Shown: positions 37,804 through 47,046, counted from the first letter of the stretch. The stretch is DNA of 64,000 bases from Paludifilum halophilum (GCF_002245355.1 NZ_NOWF01000009.1:1-64000), one strand, 5' to 3'. Translations and numbers: made by a program. Notes: generated from the sequence alone by a model not told the origin.

Positions 37804-38534
37804 GATTGGATCTCCCCGTTTGATTGGTGTCGAATCGTATATTCCCCTCGATTCAGTCTTTCCCGGATCTCCCGGTACTCTTCGGAATCCACCGGTTGAA
37901 ACCGGATGGAATCCCCCGCTTGCAACAGCATCGGCCGCTCCCGGTCCGGATCGTACAACCGAACCGGCGTCCGGCCGATCAACCGCCAACCGCCCGGTGT
38001 CTCCAGGGGATAAACGCCCGTTTGGGAACCGGCGATGCCCACAGAACCGGCGGGGATCCGCGGACGGGGATTCGACAAACGGGGAGCGGCGATGGAGTCC
38101 GACATGCCGCCGAGGTACGGAAACCCCGGCACAAACCCCATCATATACACCCGGTATAACGACCGGCTGTGTATCCGGATGACCTCCGAAGCCGACAACC
38201 CGTTGCGGGAGGCGACATCCTCCAAATCCGGGCCGCATTCCCCCCCGTAAGCCACCGGCAACACCCACACCCTGGAATCCGCCTCGGAAGTCTCCTCCAC
38301 CCTTTCAGCGAGGGCCTCCAACCGACGGCACAATTCATCGTAACCGATCAAATGCGGTCGGTAGTAAACCGTTACCGAACAATAGGCAGGAACCCACTCC
38401 GATACACCGTGGATCTCATTCTTCTCCAAAGCATTACAGTAACTGCGGATCCGACGGTTGATATCCGGTCGGATCTCGTCGCCCATCCCGATCCTGACAC
38501 CGGTGTCCCCCAGCGGCTGAAAGGATAACATCAC
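37800..38534 (-). CDS. pxpB: 5-oxoprolinase subunit PxpB (KipI-like)
   Basis: 244 residues of the AHS1 fold, with GFVPGFPYLGGM, the PRPRIPAGSVGIAGSQTGVYP signature and GGWRLIGRTP. Together with PxpA and PxpC it forms the pyroglutamate-hydrolysing enzyme; the B. subtilis relative KipI also inhibits the sporulation kinase KinA. The start is GTG with GGAGG 8 bases upstream; an ATG follows directly. No KipR-like regulator lies in the window. Confidence 0.9.
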   Translation of the reverse strand: MMLSFQPLGDTGVRIGMGDEIRPDINRRIRSYCNALEKNEIHGVSEWVPAYCSVTVYYRPHLIGYDELCRRLEALAERVEETSEADSRVWVLPVAYGGECGPDLEDVASRNGLSASEVIRIHSRSLYRVYMMGFVPGFPYLGGMSDSIAAPRLSNPRPRIPAGSVGIAGSQTGVYPLETPGGWRLIGRTPVRLYDPDRERPMLLQAGDSIRFQPVDSEEYREIRERLNRGEYTIRHQSNGEIQS

Positions 38535-38583
38535 AGTGACTGCCTCCTTTTCCTTTAAGAGAGTCTAGCTCTTGCCCCTCTTT

Positions 38584-39786
38584 TTATGTGAACAGCTGGG
38601 GAATCTTCTCTGTCAGAGTCAAGACTCCCAGATAAGCGGTTCCCAAGGCGACGACAGCTCCAAAGACCGTCAGCCATACCGGATGCTTATAATCGCCTAC
38701 AATTCGGGGCCGGTGAGCCGCAATCAGGATCGTTCCCAGCGTGACCGGCAGGATGAGGCCGTTTAATGCCCCGGCCAGAATCAAAAGCTGTACGGGTTCG
38801 CCCAACACCATCAGAATCAGTGCAGAAATCAGAATAAATGCAATCACAATCTTCGACTGATGAACCTCCACCTTTTTGGAAAACGAACGTAAAAACGTTA
38901 CCGACGTATATGCCGCCCCCACTACGGAGGTCAAGGAAGCCGACCACAACACCAGACCGAACAACTTTAAACCAATGGGCCCTGCCGCTGAATGAAACAC
39001 CGTCGCCATCGGATTGGAAGGGTTGAGCTTCACTCCCTGCATCACGACCCCCAAAACGGCGAGGAAGAGAATCACCCGCATGACAGAAGCGACCAGGATG
39101 CCGGATACGGAACTGCGGGTGACTTCCTTCAGATTTTCCTTACCGCTGATACCCGCGTCCAGTAACCGGTGTCCGCCGGCAAATGTGATATAACCTCCAA
39201 CCGTTCCGCCCACCAGTGTAATGATCGACATCACGTCAACCTTGTCCGGGGAAAAGGTCCGAAGGACCGCCTCCCCCACAGGCGGCTGGCTGACCAGAGC
39301 GACATAGGCGGTTAACAGGATCATTAATCCACCCAGCCACCGGGCGATTCGGTCCATCGCCACCCCGGCTTCCCTGGACAAAAAAATACCTACAGCCAAA
39401 AGAGCCGTAATCCCAGCCCCCCATTTGGCATCCCAGCCGAACAGAACCCGGACTCCCAATCCGGCTCCGCCCAGATTACCGATATTAAAAGCCAGACCAC
39501 CCAGGGACACGGCGACAGCGACAAAATACCCCAGTCCCGGCAAAACATCATTGGCGAGATCCTGCCCCCGCTTTTTCGTAACGCAGATGACGCGCCAAAT
39601 GTTCATCTGGGCCCCGATGTCCAAAAGAATGGAAATGAGGATGACAAAACCGAAACTGGCCAACAACTGTTCCGTGAATACGGTCGTCTGCGTCAAAAAA
39701 CCCGGCCCGATGGCGGAGGTGGCCATCAAAAAAGCCGCCCCCAACAAGATGCTCCACCGTTTACTCTGTTGCTGTTTTGTGTCCAT
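38584..39786 (-). CDS. NRAMP-family transporter (YcsG-like)
   Basis: 400 residues with 11 or so membrane spans, beginning GAAFLMATSAIGPGFLTQT, the TM1 region where NRAMP metal transporters carry DPGN. Here the metal-binding Asp-Pro-Gly-Asn is replaced by IGPGF, as in the YcsG branch, so metal transport is doubtful. By position at the head of the pxp operon it may carry 5-oxoproline or a related acid. GAAGGAAGTG precedes the ATG. Confidence 0.8.
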   Translation of the reverse strand: MDTKQQQSKRWSILLGAAFLMATSAIGPGFLTQTTVFTEQLLASFGFVILISILLDIGAQMNIWRVICVTKKRGQDLANDVLPGLGYFVAVAVSLGGLAFNIGNLGGAGLGVRVLFGWDAKWGAGITALLAVGIFLSREAGVAMDRIARWLGGLMILLTAYVALVSQPPVGEAVLRTFSPDKVDVMSIITLVGGTVGGYITFAGGHRLLDAGISGKENLKEVTRSSVSGILVASVMRVILFLAVLGVVMQGVKLNPSNPMATVFHSAAGPIGLKLFGLVLWSASLTSVVGAAYTSVTFLRSFSKKVEVHQSKIVIAFILISALILMVLGEPVQLLILAGALNGLILPVTLGTILIAAHRPRIVGDYKHPVWLTVFGAVVALGTAYLGVLTLTEKIPQLFT

Positions 39787-40215
39787 GGCATCACTTCCTT
39801 CTTTCAGATGAACGGAGAACGCAATATTTTAATATTGAATCAAAAATGAAAATAACTTGTCCACAGATTTTATCACAAGAAAGAAGTTCCCCTCCAGGGA
39901 ACGGATCAGGTATATATTTGGGAAAAACATCCTCCATAAGAAACATTAAACCATTGGCCGTAGTTCTTACATATAATATCTTTCCTTAGGATCACGAGAG
40001 CATGTCTGGTCAATCACCGAAAGACCGCTTGGCTCCCCCATAAAAGCGGTTCGGTCCGGAAAAGGTCGCGGACCGTTTACCATCCGCGGGAGGGCAACCC
40101 GGCGAGCGATGTCGGAAATCGGCTCCCATACCTGGTTGTCGTGGTCATTGGATGATCCAGACCACACGAGAAAAAGAGAGATTCCGGGTCAATGTTAAGG
40201 AGGTTGTGGTTACGG
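39787..40215. other. intergenic with strong inverted repeats
   Basis: Bases 39822-39837 hold the dyad CAATATT-TT-AATATTG close to the NRAMP start, a possible operator. Bases 40016-40055 form a 12-bp stem (ACCGA and ACCGCTT against AAGCGGT and TCGGT, with a 3-base bulge). Bases 53-58 of that block (GGTCCG, 40053-40058) can instead pair with CGGACC at 40069-40074, so the two helices exclude each other. No ORF of note. Confidence 0.45.
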
Positions 40216-40398
40216 ATGAATTTTTGGACGGATTGGATCCAGGAAGGAAATTGGGCGGGGTTTGTGACTGCCTTTATCCTTGCCGTGATCGGCCTTACCT
40301 GGATTTCGATGATAATCACCGAAAAAATCGAGGAACGACAAAAGCGGGAATTCGAACGAGAATTTCCCGAACTCATTCCCGCCTCCGACGAGGATTAA
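40216..40398 (+). CDS. small membrane protein
   Basis: 60 residues: a short amphipathic start (MNFWTDWIQ), one transmembrane helix (GFVTAFILAVIGLTWISMII) and a charged cytoplasmic tail (EKIEERQKREFEREF). AAGGAGG lies 12 bases before the ATG, a long spacing. No family recognised. A terminator follows directly, which supports a real transcript. Confidence 0.5.
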   Translation: MNFWTDWIQEGNWAGFVTAFILAVIGLTWISMIITEKIEERQKREFEREFPELIPASDED

Positions 40399-40416
40399 CC
40401 CGCCAACCGCTTTCAT

Positions 40417-40452
40417 ACCCCGTCAGGGCCTTCCGCCCGAGACGGGGTTTTC
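40417..40452 (+). terminator. rho-independent terminator
   Basis: Stem ACCCCGTC / GACGGGGT followed by a short T-run. It serves the small gene at 40216 and overlaps the 3' end of the convergent membrane phosphatase gene. Confidence 0.7.
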
Positions 40453-42633
40453 ATTAACCCATTCCCTAAAGCCGATCACCATCACCGGCATCACAATATA
40501 GATGATCGCCGTGGCGGCGGAAACGATCCCCGAATCGTTGACGGCCAAAGCGGTCAAAGCCCCGGAGAGAATGGCGATAAAACCGTTGAAAAGCTGGGGA
40601 TAAGACATCCGCAGCTTTTTGAGTCCACCGACGGGGCGAAAGGCCAGAACCGCCATAACTCCCAAAGAAAGCAGAAAAACTTTTCCCCAGGATGAAATCC
40701 GGATCAACTTCCAGTTCATCGCCCCTTTCCGATGGAGAATACGTAAAATTTCCCCCCAGTCTCCAGCTTGCAAATGAGAGAAAGCCCGGTCGATATGAGT
40801 GGGAAAACCGAAAGAAAAGATCCCGTTAAAGAAAAACAAGAGCGAGAATCCCAGAATGATCAACCCCAGCCCTTGCCACACCGGAAAAGACTTCCCTACA
40901 CGAAAAAAGCGGATAAAAGCCACTCCGAATCCCACCGCGGAGGCCAGTGCCCCTCCGGCATTGGCTCCCAAAAAGGGGACGGCGAAGAAGATGGCCAAAC
41001 CGAGAAAAAAGAGAGCCACCGCCGACCGAAGGATTCGGGACGCCCGATTTTTCCCCTCCAGCCATGCAGCGCAGGTCAGAATGGAAGACCCGAGAATGAC
41101 TCCCATATATTCATTACCGACTCCGTAATACCGGGCTCCTTTGATCGCATCATACCCGAGAAAGGATTGTCGGATAAACGGACCTCCCAGGATTCCGTCC
41201 AGAACGATCGGGAGGAAACTGATCAGCCCGACCCAAAAAAAGAGGGGAATCGTGTCCAGTCGGCGAAAAAGACCGGCCAGAATAAAAACAGTCAGTAAAA
41301 GAAACGCGGCAAGGGACAAGGGGGACTCGGCACTGATCCCGGAAGTGAGAAGGAAGACAAAAGGGGTCAGCATGATCGCCAAAGCCACTGCCTGCATCCA
41401 TCCCCCAGCCTGGCGGCTCCCGGTCAACAACAACACCGATCCCGCCACCAAAACCGCCATCTGGAACAGAATATAGCTGTACATCACCGGGGGACGGAAA
41501 CGATAAACAGCCTCGGCCCGATCCAGGGTTCTCCAGAAGTCAGCCGGAGAACCCTCTGTTCGCTTCATGGAACGGCCCATCATGGTTTTCGGAGTTTCCA
41601 CACCCAAGATCGTCAGCAGAGTGGGAGCCAGGTCGATATTACTGACAATACCCCGCCGCCGCGTCGTATCAGAAGTGAGCAGACCCGGCGCCTCTCCTTT
41701 CCGATAAAGCATCACCGGCAACAACTCTTCTCCGTGGTCCTGGGCTTGATCGCCAGAGGTGGATACCAGTGCCAACATCGTGTCATCGGGAACCTTCCGC
41801 ATCGCTTTTCCTACAAACCGGTCCATCTCCGATAACACCCGACTCCGAACAACCTCCCGGTAGCGGGAAGACATTCGGCTTTCCGCCTGTTCCAGCCGGT
41901 ACAGATCCCCCAGATCGACAACGGCCAAACCCGGCCGAGGCCAATGAAATAAGTGTTTTTCCAACCATCCGTACCGGGTCTTGACTCCGAAAGGTCGCCG
42001 GGGAGACTCCGTCAGTGTCTGTTTGCCGATCCATCCTTCCTCCGTCCACCCCCGCCTGTCCATCGTCAAGAAAGGGGCATATCGGACAGGACGGTGGTTC
42101 CCTTCGTCCATATTGCCCAGAACCAGCCGGCTCCGTCCGGAACGGCGCAACGCCTCACCCAATGCCCCCGGCACTACATGATAAGGACCGTCTTCGTTTT
42201 CCCGTATGTACTCCATGATATCCGGATAAATCACACTTCCCTCGGGTGGAGCCGTTCCGGTCCTCTGTTCGTGGAGGGCTTTGGCCATTATCCCCTCTGA
42301 ATTCACCCATTCTTTCTCAAGGTAAAATCCCTCCTCCCCGAATACTCTGGCACGAGTCCCTGAACCCAAAGTGGCCAAACTATTTGCGACTGTTTCCTTT
42401 CCTCCCGTTTTTCGGTTCATCGCACCAATGGCGGATTGTCGAAGCATACGACTCAAATGCGGATACTCTCCGTCCCGCAAATCTTTAAAAGTGAGTCCAT
42501 AGGCATGGATCAACCACACCTGGCGCAGAGGCGTTTGATCGGTCGCAGGGGGATCCGCAACCGTGAAACCGCATCCGGTTCCCGTCACCAACAGGCATAT
42601 GGTCATCACCAGCCAACCGAACCGCACGTTCAT
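40423..42633 (-). CDS. membrane alkaline-phosphatase-superfamily protein
   Basis: About 736 residues. A lipoprotein-like N-terminus (signal ending in GTGCGF) precedes a sulfatase/alkaline-phosphatase-fold domain (~35-360; VWLIHAYGLTF, SNIDLAPTLLTILGV metal-site-like C-terminal motif). The last ~370 residues contain about ten membrane spans. The extracellular catalytic half and membrane half suggest an envelope phospho- or sulfo-transferase, substrate unknown. It resembles LTA-synthase-type layout in reverse order, but sequence motifs differ. ATG at 42633 is chosen; 42651 lacks a suitable ribosome-binding site. Confidence 0.65.
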   Translation of the reverse strand: MNVRFGWLVMTICLLVTGTGCGFTVADPPATDQTPLRQVWLIHAYGLTFKDLRDGEYPHLSRMLRQSAIGAMNRKTGGKETVANSLATLGSGTRARVFGEEGFYLEKEWVNSEGIMAKALHEQRTGTAPPEGSVIYPDIMEYIRENEDGPYHVVPGALGEALRRSGRSRLVLGNMDEGNHRPVRYAPFLTMDRRGWTEEGWIGKQTLTESPRRPFGVKTRYGWLEKHLFHWPRPGLAVVDLGDLYRLEQAESRMSSRYREVVRSRVLSEMDRFVGKAMRKVPDDTMLALVSTSGDQAQDHGEELLPVMLYRKGEAPGLLTSDTTRRRGIVSNIDLAPTLLTILGVETPKTMMGRSMKRTEGSPADFWRTLDRAEAVYRFRPPVMYSYILFQMAVLVAGSVLLLTGSRQAGGWMQAVALAIMLTPFVFLLTSGISAESPLSLAAFLLLTVFILAGLFRRLDTIPLFFWVGLISFLPIVLDGILGGPFIRQSFLGYDAIKGARYYGVGNEYMGVILGSSILTCAAWLEGKNRASRILRSAVALFFLGLAIFFAVPFLGANAGGALASAVGFGVAFIRFFRVGKSFPVWQGLGLIILGFSLLFFFNGIFSFGFPTHIDRAFSHLQAGDWGEILRILHRKGAMNWKLIRISSWGKVFLLSLGVMAVLAFRPVGGLKKLRMSYPQLFNGFIAILSGALTALAVNDSGIVSAATAIIYIVMPVMVIGFREWVNENPVSGGRP

Positions 42634-42686
42634 CCCCCGCTTCACCGTCATCCTTATTTTCGATAGGATATCCTAGTGCAAAAGAA

Positions 42687-43001
42687 GTATCCACACTCCT
42701 CCACATCCGATCCACCATTTTACCCACAGGTTGATGGCCCGTATTTCAGTTATCCACACCACTTATCCACATCATCCACAAGTCCTAGGACCTTTTTATC
42801 CACAATTTATCCACAAGCATGATTTTCTTTCATTACGAATAGAGGGAAAAGACAATCATCTCTGAAACGCTTTTTTCCTTGCTCGAGGGACATTGCAGTC
42901 GTAAAGCGCTTTGATCATATATCCTCTACAGAATAAAACCCTTATCCATAAAAAAGCCCGCGCTCCAAGGCGCAGGCCACGGTTGAACCAAGTTATCCAC
43001 A
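42687..43001 (+). promoter_or_regulatory. DnaA-box cluster
   Basis: Five perfect TTATCCACA boxes, all in the same orientation: 42750-42758, 42763-42771, 42796-42804, 42807-42815 and 42993-43001. One-mismatch boxes occur at 42687 (GTATCCACA), 42720 (TTACCCACA) and 42772 (TCATCCACA). They fill the non-coding stretch between the phosphatase gene and tsaD. No dnaA or dnaN gene is present, so this is not an ordinary oriC; it may titrate DnaA or regulate neighbouring genes. Confidence 0.8.
42950..42977 (-). terminator. terminator of the tsaD operon
   Basis: Stem GCCCGCGC / GCGCAGGC with one mismatch and a short loop, followed on the minus strand by TTTTTTA. It lies ~30 bases after the tsaD stop, inside the DnaA-box region. 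Confidence 0.7.
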
Positions 43002-43006
43002 GGATG

Positions 43007-44032
43007 TTACGGTACCAGGGGAAGGTTGGGGACTGCATTCAGATCATAACCGGCATACTGTCGTTCCAAGTGCCGATAAGTACCCGCCGAAGCGATCATA
43101 GCGGCATTATCCGTGCACAATTCCAACGGGGGAATGCGCAACCGGATTCCTTCTTGCTGACAGCGCCGGGAAAGTTCGTTCCTCAAACCGGAGTTGGCAG
43201 AAACGCCGCCGGCGAGAACCAGTTCCTCAACGTCTTTTTCCCGGACCGCCCGGATCGCTTTTTCCACCAGAACTTCCACCACAGATTCCTGGAAACTGGC
43301 GGCCAAGTCGGCGGCATCGACCGATTCCCCCCGTTGACGAGCATTGTGGAGAAGATTGATCACCGCCGACTTCAAGCCGCTGAAGCTGAAATCCAAAGAG
43401 TCCGGTTCCAGCCACGCCCGGGGGAGATCCAGGGTCGGGTTTCCTTTCTTCGCCAAACGGTCGATATGGGGACCGCCCGGGTAAGGCAGTTCCAACACCC
43501 GGGCCACTTTATCGAAAGCTTCCCCGGCGGCATCGTCACGGGTGCGGCCCAACCGCTCAAACCGGTTGTGGGAGGGCATATAAATCAATTCCGTATGACC
43601 TCCCGAAGCAACCAGAGCCACCAGTGGAAAACGGAGGGGTTTCACAAGATGTCCGGCATAAATGTGGCCGGCGATATGGTGAACCCCCACCAAGGGCAGC
43701 CCTGCGGCAAAGGATAGGGCTTTCGCCGCCGAAACCCCGATCAGGAGAGCCCCGACCAGCCCCGGACCCTGGGTGACAGCCACCGCCGATAAGTCTTCCT
43801 GTGTAACCTCCGCACGATCCAGGGCCTCCTGAATGACCATCGTAATCCGCTCTACATGGCGGCGGGAAGCGACTTCGGGGACGACACCGCCAAAGCGCCG
43901 GTGAACCTCCATCTGAGAGGAGATCACATTGGATAACAGAATGTGCCCGTCTTGTACCACTGCCGCAGAGGTTTCATCACAACTGGTCTCAATGCCGAGA
44001 ACCAAGCTTTTTTCGTTGGGATTTGTTTTCAT
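43007..44032 (-). CDS. tsaD: tRNA N6-adenosine threonylcarbamoyltransferase TsaD
   Basis: 341 residues: [15 protein letters not shown] at the N-terminus, the iron-ligand histidines in [20 protein letters not shown], and [12 protein letters not shown]. With TsaB and TsaE it transfers threonylcarbamoyl to A37 of ANN-decoding tRNAs. GGGTGA precedes the ATG at 44032, and the start overlaps the end of rimI by 44 bases. It is the last gene of thiL-tsaE-tsaB-rimI-tsaD. Confidence 0.96.
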   Translation of the reverse strand: MKTNPNEKSLVLGIETSCDETSAAVVQDGHILLSNVISSQMEVHRRFGGVVPEVASRRHVERITMVIQEALDRAEVTQEDLSAVAVTQGPGLVGALLIGVSAAKALSFAAGLPLVGVHHIAGHIYAGHLVKPLRFPLVALVASGGHTELIYMPSHNRFERLGRTRDDAAGEAFDKVARVLELPYPGGPHIDRLAKKGNPTLDLPRAWLEPDSLDFSFSGLKSAVINLLHNARQRGESVDAADLAASFQESVVEVLVEKAIRAVREKDVEELVLAGGVSANSGLRNELSRRCQQEGIRLRIPPLELCTDNAAMIASAGTYRHLERQYAGYDLNAVPNLPLVP

Positions 44033-44483
44033 CGAGTTTCACCCACATAATCATCGCGTCTTCATGATTGTCCGTATAGTAGCGGGGCCGCAGGCCGGTC
44101 GGTTCGAAGCCCTTTTTTTTGTAGAGATTTTGAGCCACCCGGTTGGAAACCCGGACCTCCAATGTCATGCTCTCGGCCCCCAACCGACGGGCCGAATCCA
44201 TCAAAAAATCCAGTGTCGCATCGCCGATCCTGATTCCCCGATAGTCGGGATGGATGGCGATATTGGTAATATGCGCCTCGTTTAAAATCATCCACATCCC
44301 GCAGTAGCCGATCACCCGGTTTTCTTTCTCTACCACGATGTAACGCGCAAACTGGTTGTACGCCAGCTCATTGTAAAAAGCCTGCCGTGTCCACGGAGTT
44401 GCAAAAGAGGCATGCTCCACTTTGAGAACGGCAGGGATGTCCGCCAATACCATCGCCCGAAATGTAATCGATGGATGGTCCAT
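43989..44483 (-). CDS. rimI: ribosomal-protein-alanine N-acetyltransferase RimI
   Basis: 164-residue GNAT acetyltransferase. The acetyl-CoA site appears as [20 protein letters not shown], and the C-terminal [28 protein letters not shown] matches RimI. It acetylates the N-terminal alanine of ribosomal protein S18, as inferred from family and context. It lies 6 bases after tsaB and its end overlaps tsaD. Confidence 0.92.
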   Translation of the reverse strand: MDHPSITFRAMVLADIPAVLKVEHASFATPWTRQAFYNELAYNQFARYIVVEKENRVIGYCGMWMILNEAHITNIAIHPDYRGIRIGDATLDFLMDSARRLGAESMTLEVRVSNRVAQNLYKKKGFEPTGLRPRYYTDNHEDAMIMWVKLDENKSQRKKLGSRH

Positions 44484-44489
44484 CCTTCT

Positions 44490-45194
44490 TCACTCCGTTC
44501 CCTGAGTCCTCAGCCATTTGGCCTCGGCTTCCGCCAGTTGCAGATAGTCGGGTGCGGCATTGTCGGCCGCGGGCGTTTCTCCGAGACGGTAATGGTCCAG
44601 TGCGAGCTGACCCAGATAGGAGGCACGAGCCGTATTTTCCGCTGGAAGACCGAAAACAGCCGCCTTCCCCAATTGATCGGCGATCGTTTCTTGAAACCGA
44701 TGGACATCGTCCCCCAGGAAAAGACAGGGCCCCTCTTGGTCGAGCTCCTCCAGCCATCGGTTCACATCCATGACCCGCTCCCGCTTTACCGCCGTCAAAC
44801 GTTCGCCCTCCCTGCGGTACAATCCTGTATAAACCCGATTTCGACGGGCGTCGAATAATGGGACGACCCCCCCGGGAAAACGAAGCCCGCTCATGGCCAG
44901 TACGGCCAGACTGGAGACCGGGATCAAGGGGAGTTTACGGCTCCAAGCAATCGTCTTAGCGGTGGTAAAGCCGATCCGGACACCGGTATAAGAGCCGGGA
45001 CCGGCAGCGACAGCGACAGCATCCAGGTCGTCGACGGAAAGATCCAGATCCTCCATCAGTCCAACGACGGTCGGCATCAACCGGACCGAATGATTCTTAT
45101 GTAAGTTGGTGGTCACTTCCCCCAACACACGATTGTCTTCCATTACGGCGACACTCATCACCAAGGTAGAGGTGTCCATCGCCAGTATTTTCAT
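44490..45194 (-). CDS. tsaB: tRNA threonylcarbamoyladenosine biosynthesis protein TsaB
   Basis: 234 residues of the ASKHA fold: ILAMDTSTLVMSVAV, AVAAGPGSYTGVRIGFTTAKTIAW. It scaffolds TsaD in the t6A complex and lacks TsaD's metal site. The start overlaps the tsaE stop by 4 bases. Confidence 0.94.
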   Translation of the reverse strand: MKILAMDTSTLVMSVAVMEDNRVLGEVTTNLHKNHSVRLMPTVVGLMEDLDLSVDDLDAVAVAAGPGSYTGVRIGFTTAKTIAWSRKLPLIPVSSLAVLAMSGLRFPGGVVPLFDARRNRVYTGLYRREGERLTAVKRERVMDVNRWLEELDQEGPCLFLGDDVHRFQETIADQLGKAAVFGLPAENTARASYLGQLALDHYRLGETPAADNAAPDYLQLAEAEAKWLRTQGTE

Positions 45195-45658
45195 CCTTCA
45201 GACAACCCCTTGCAAATGCGATCTTCTCCACCATCGGGAGGGATGATCTGAATATATCGGGAGTCGCCGGGCCCGTGGTTCATTTGAATCCGGACGATCC
45301 GTTCCGGCAACCGGGGGCGAATCCGATCCGCCCATTCCACCAGCGTCACACCGTCCCCATAGAAATAATCGTCCCAGCCCAGCTCCTCGTCCCATGAATC
45401 CAGCCGGTAAACATCCATATGGTAAAAAGGAAGGCGCCCCTCGTCATACTCCTTAATCAAGGTGAAGGTGGGGCTGTCGATCGGACCCTGAATGCCCAGA
45501 CCTTCCGCCACCCCCTGGGATAAAGTCGTCTTACCCGCTCCCAGATCTCCTTCCAGCGCGATGACATCCCCGGGTCGGAGACGTTCAGCCAAATGCCGAC
45601 CCAACTTTCGCGTCTCCTCGGAGCTGGAGCTGACGATGTCACATCTCTTTTGATTCAT
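45191..45658 (-). CDS. tsaE: tRNA threonylcarbamoyladenosine biosynthesis ATPase TsaE
   Basis: About 155 residues. P-loop EGDLGAGKTTLSQGVAEGLG and the IDSPTFTLIKEYDEGR switch, then the acidic FYHMDVYRLD. It drives the TsaBD cycle with ATP hydrolysis. ATG at 45658 is favoured because AGGTG lies at proper distance; a GTG at 45667 that overlaps the thiL stop is the alternative. Confidence 0.94.
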   Translation of the reverse strand: MNQKRCDIVSSSSEETRKLGRHLAERLRPGDVIALEGDLGAGKTTLSQGVAEGLGIQGPIDSPTFTLIKEYDEGRLPFYHMDVYRLDSWDEELGWDDYFYGDGVTLVEWADRIRPRLPERIVRIQMNHGPGDSRYIQIIPPDGGEDRICKGLSEG

Positions 45659-45663
45659 CCGGA

Positions 45664-46662
45664 TCACCTGTCCGCAAAATGATTATATCCCCGACCGGTC
45701 CATTCCCGGCGTTGACCGTTCACTTTACAGTCTACCCCGGCAGGCCCTTCTTCGACCCTGCCGATTTCAATCAATCGAATCCCTTTCTTTTCCGCTTCCC
45801 GTACTCCGCGCAGAAAGGCCTCTCGAGGGGCGGTGCCCAGCAGTTCAAAATCCTCTCCACCCTCAAGGGCCCAATAATAGGGATCCGCTCCGATCTCCCG
45901 GGCGTAAGCGACGGTTTCCTCCCCCAGGGGGACCTTTTCCCGTTCCAAAAGGATGCGTATACCGCTGGCTTCAGCGATTTCCCACGCTTCACGAGCCAAG
46001 CCATCGCTGACATCATTACAGGCGGGCTTCCATCCGGAATGGAGCAACCAACGACCGGCATCCACCCGGGGGACCGGCTGACGATGGGCTTTCACCAGAG
46101 TCGGATAACGTTGGGCGGCACTGTTGAAACCCCGATTTTTTAACAGATGAAGTCCCGCCGCCGAGGAACCCGTCTCCCCGGTGACAAAAACAATATCTCC
46201 CGGCCGAGCGGAGGAACGGAGCAAAGCCTGTCCCTCCTCCACTTCTCCCAGCAACACGACAGTCAAAACCAGGTGTTGGGGAGAGGAAACGGTATCCCCG
46301 CCCACAATCCGGAGATCAAACGGTGCAGAAGCATCCTCCATCCCTCGGTAGATCGGTCCCAGTTCCTCCCGGGACCACCCTTCGGGTACGGCTAGAGATA
46401 CCAAGGCATGAGTCGGGCGGCCGCCCATCGCCGCCACATCACTGATGTTCGCGGTCATACATTTCCACCCGATATCCCAAGGCTCCATGGTTTCAGGCAG
46501 GAAATGGACCGTCTCCACCATCGTATCACAGGTCAAGACCGTCGACCCCTGCAATCGATTCAAAACCGCCGCATCATCCCCGGCATCCACCTCTACACCT
46601 TTTTCCCTTCCGGAAACGCGATGTTGGAGCAGGGAGCGGATCAGGGAAAATTCATCGTTCAC
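45664..46662 (-). CDS. thiL: thiamine-monophosphate kinase
   Basis: 332 residues: GDDAAVL near the N-terminus, TCDTMVETVHF, the KCMTANISDVAAMGG motif, GVTGETGSSAAGL and the C-terminal ALEGGEDFELLGT. It phosphorylates thiamine monophosphate to the pyrophosphate. The start is GTG with AAGGAGG 7 bases upstream. It heads the t6A operon, as in many Bacilli, and follows the tRNA array on the same strand. Confidence 0.95.
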   Translation of the reverse strand: MNDEFSLIRSLLQHRVSGREKGVEVDAGDDAAVLNRLQGSTVLTCDTMVETVHFLPETMEPWDIGWKCMTANISDVAAMGGRPTHALVSLAVPEGWSREELGPIYRGMEDASAPFDLRIVGGDTVSSPQHLVLTVVLLGEVEEGQALLRSSARPGDIVFVTGETGSSAAGLHLLKNRGFNSAAQRYPTLVKAHRQPVPRVDAGRWLLHSGWKPACNDVSDGLAREAWEIAEASGIRILLEREKVPLGEETVAYAREIGADPYYWALEGGEDFELLGTAPREAFLRGVREAEKKGIRLIEIGRVEEGPAGVDCKVNGQRREWTGRGYNHFADR

Positions 46663-46701
46663 CAGCGGCCCTCCTTACGCATTCGGGATCGGTTTTCCGC
46701 G

Positions 46702-46738
46702 CAAAATAACGAAGACCGCAGCGGTTGGCTACGGTCTC
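46702..46738 (-). terminator. terminator of the tRNA array
   Basis: On the minus strand AGACCG pairs with CGGTCT (inner AGC / GCT), followed by TTCGTTATTTT. It lies between tRNA-Gly and thiL. Confidence 0.6.
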
Positions 46739-46742
46739 GGCT

Positions 46743-46816
46743 TGGAGCGGGTGAAGGGAATCGAACCCTCGCATTCGGCTTGGAAGGCCGATGTTCTACC
46801 ACTGAACTACACCCGC
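46743..46816 (-). tRNA. tRNA-Gly (TCC)
   Basis: Acceptor GCGGGTG / CACCCGC, T-loop GTTCGATTC, anticodon TCC within CTTCCAA, discriminator T and encoded CCA. It is the last gene of the 12-tRNA array. Confidence 0.95.
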
Positions 46817-46859
46817 ATAATCGATGTGGTAAAGATCCAATTGTCCATGATCAGATAAG

Positions 46860-46936
46860 TGGTCGGGGTGACAGGATTTGAACCTGCGGCCTCCTCGTCC
46901 CGAACGAGGCGCTCTACCAAGCTGAGCCACACCCCG
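46860..46936 (-). tRNA. tRNA-Pro (CGG)
   Basis: Acceptor CGGGGTG / CACCCCG; anticodon loop TTCGGGA gives CGG; encoded CCA. Confidence 0.93.
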
Positions 46937-46959
46937 GTAAATCCAGGTGGTGAAAATAA

Positions 46960-47046
46960 TGGTGCGGTCGGCGAGACTCGAACTCGCACGGCCTTGCGGC
47001 CACTACCCCCTCAAGATAGCGTGTCTGCCGATTCCACCACGACCGC
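46960..47046 (-). tRNA. tRNA-Leu (GAG)
   Basis: Class II tRNA with a long variable arm. Acceptor GCGGTCG / CGACCGC; anticodon loop TTGAGGG gives GAG; discriminator A and encoded CCA. Confidence 0.93.

Noticed and set aside
37036-38268. A 410-codon form of PxpA extending through pxpB
   Set aside because: The extra N-terminal part overlaps a clear pxpB gene and is low-complexity Arg/Gly/Pro; the natural PxpA start is at 37803.
42728-43001. Chromosomal origin of replication
   Set aside because: Despite five DnaA boxes there is no dnaA/dnaN/rpmH and no obvious AT-rich unwinding element; a regulatory DnaA-box cluster is the safer reading.
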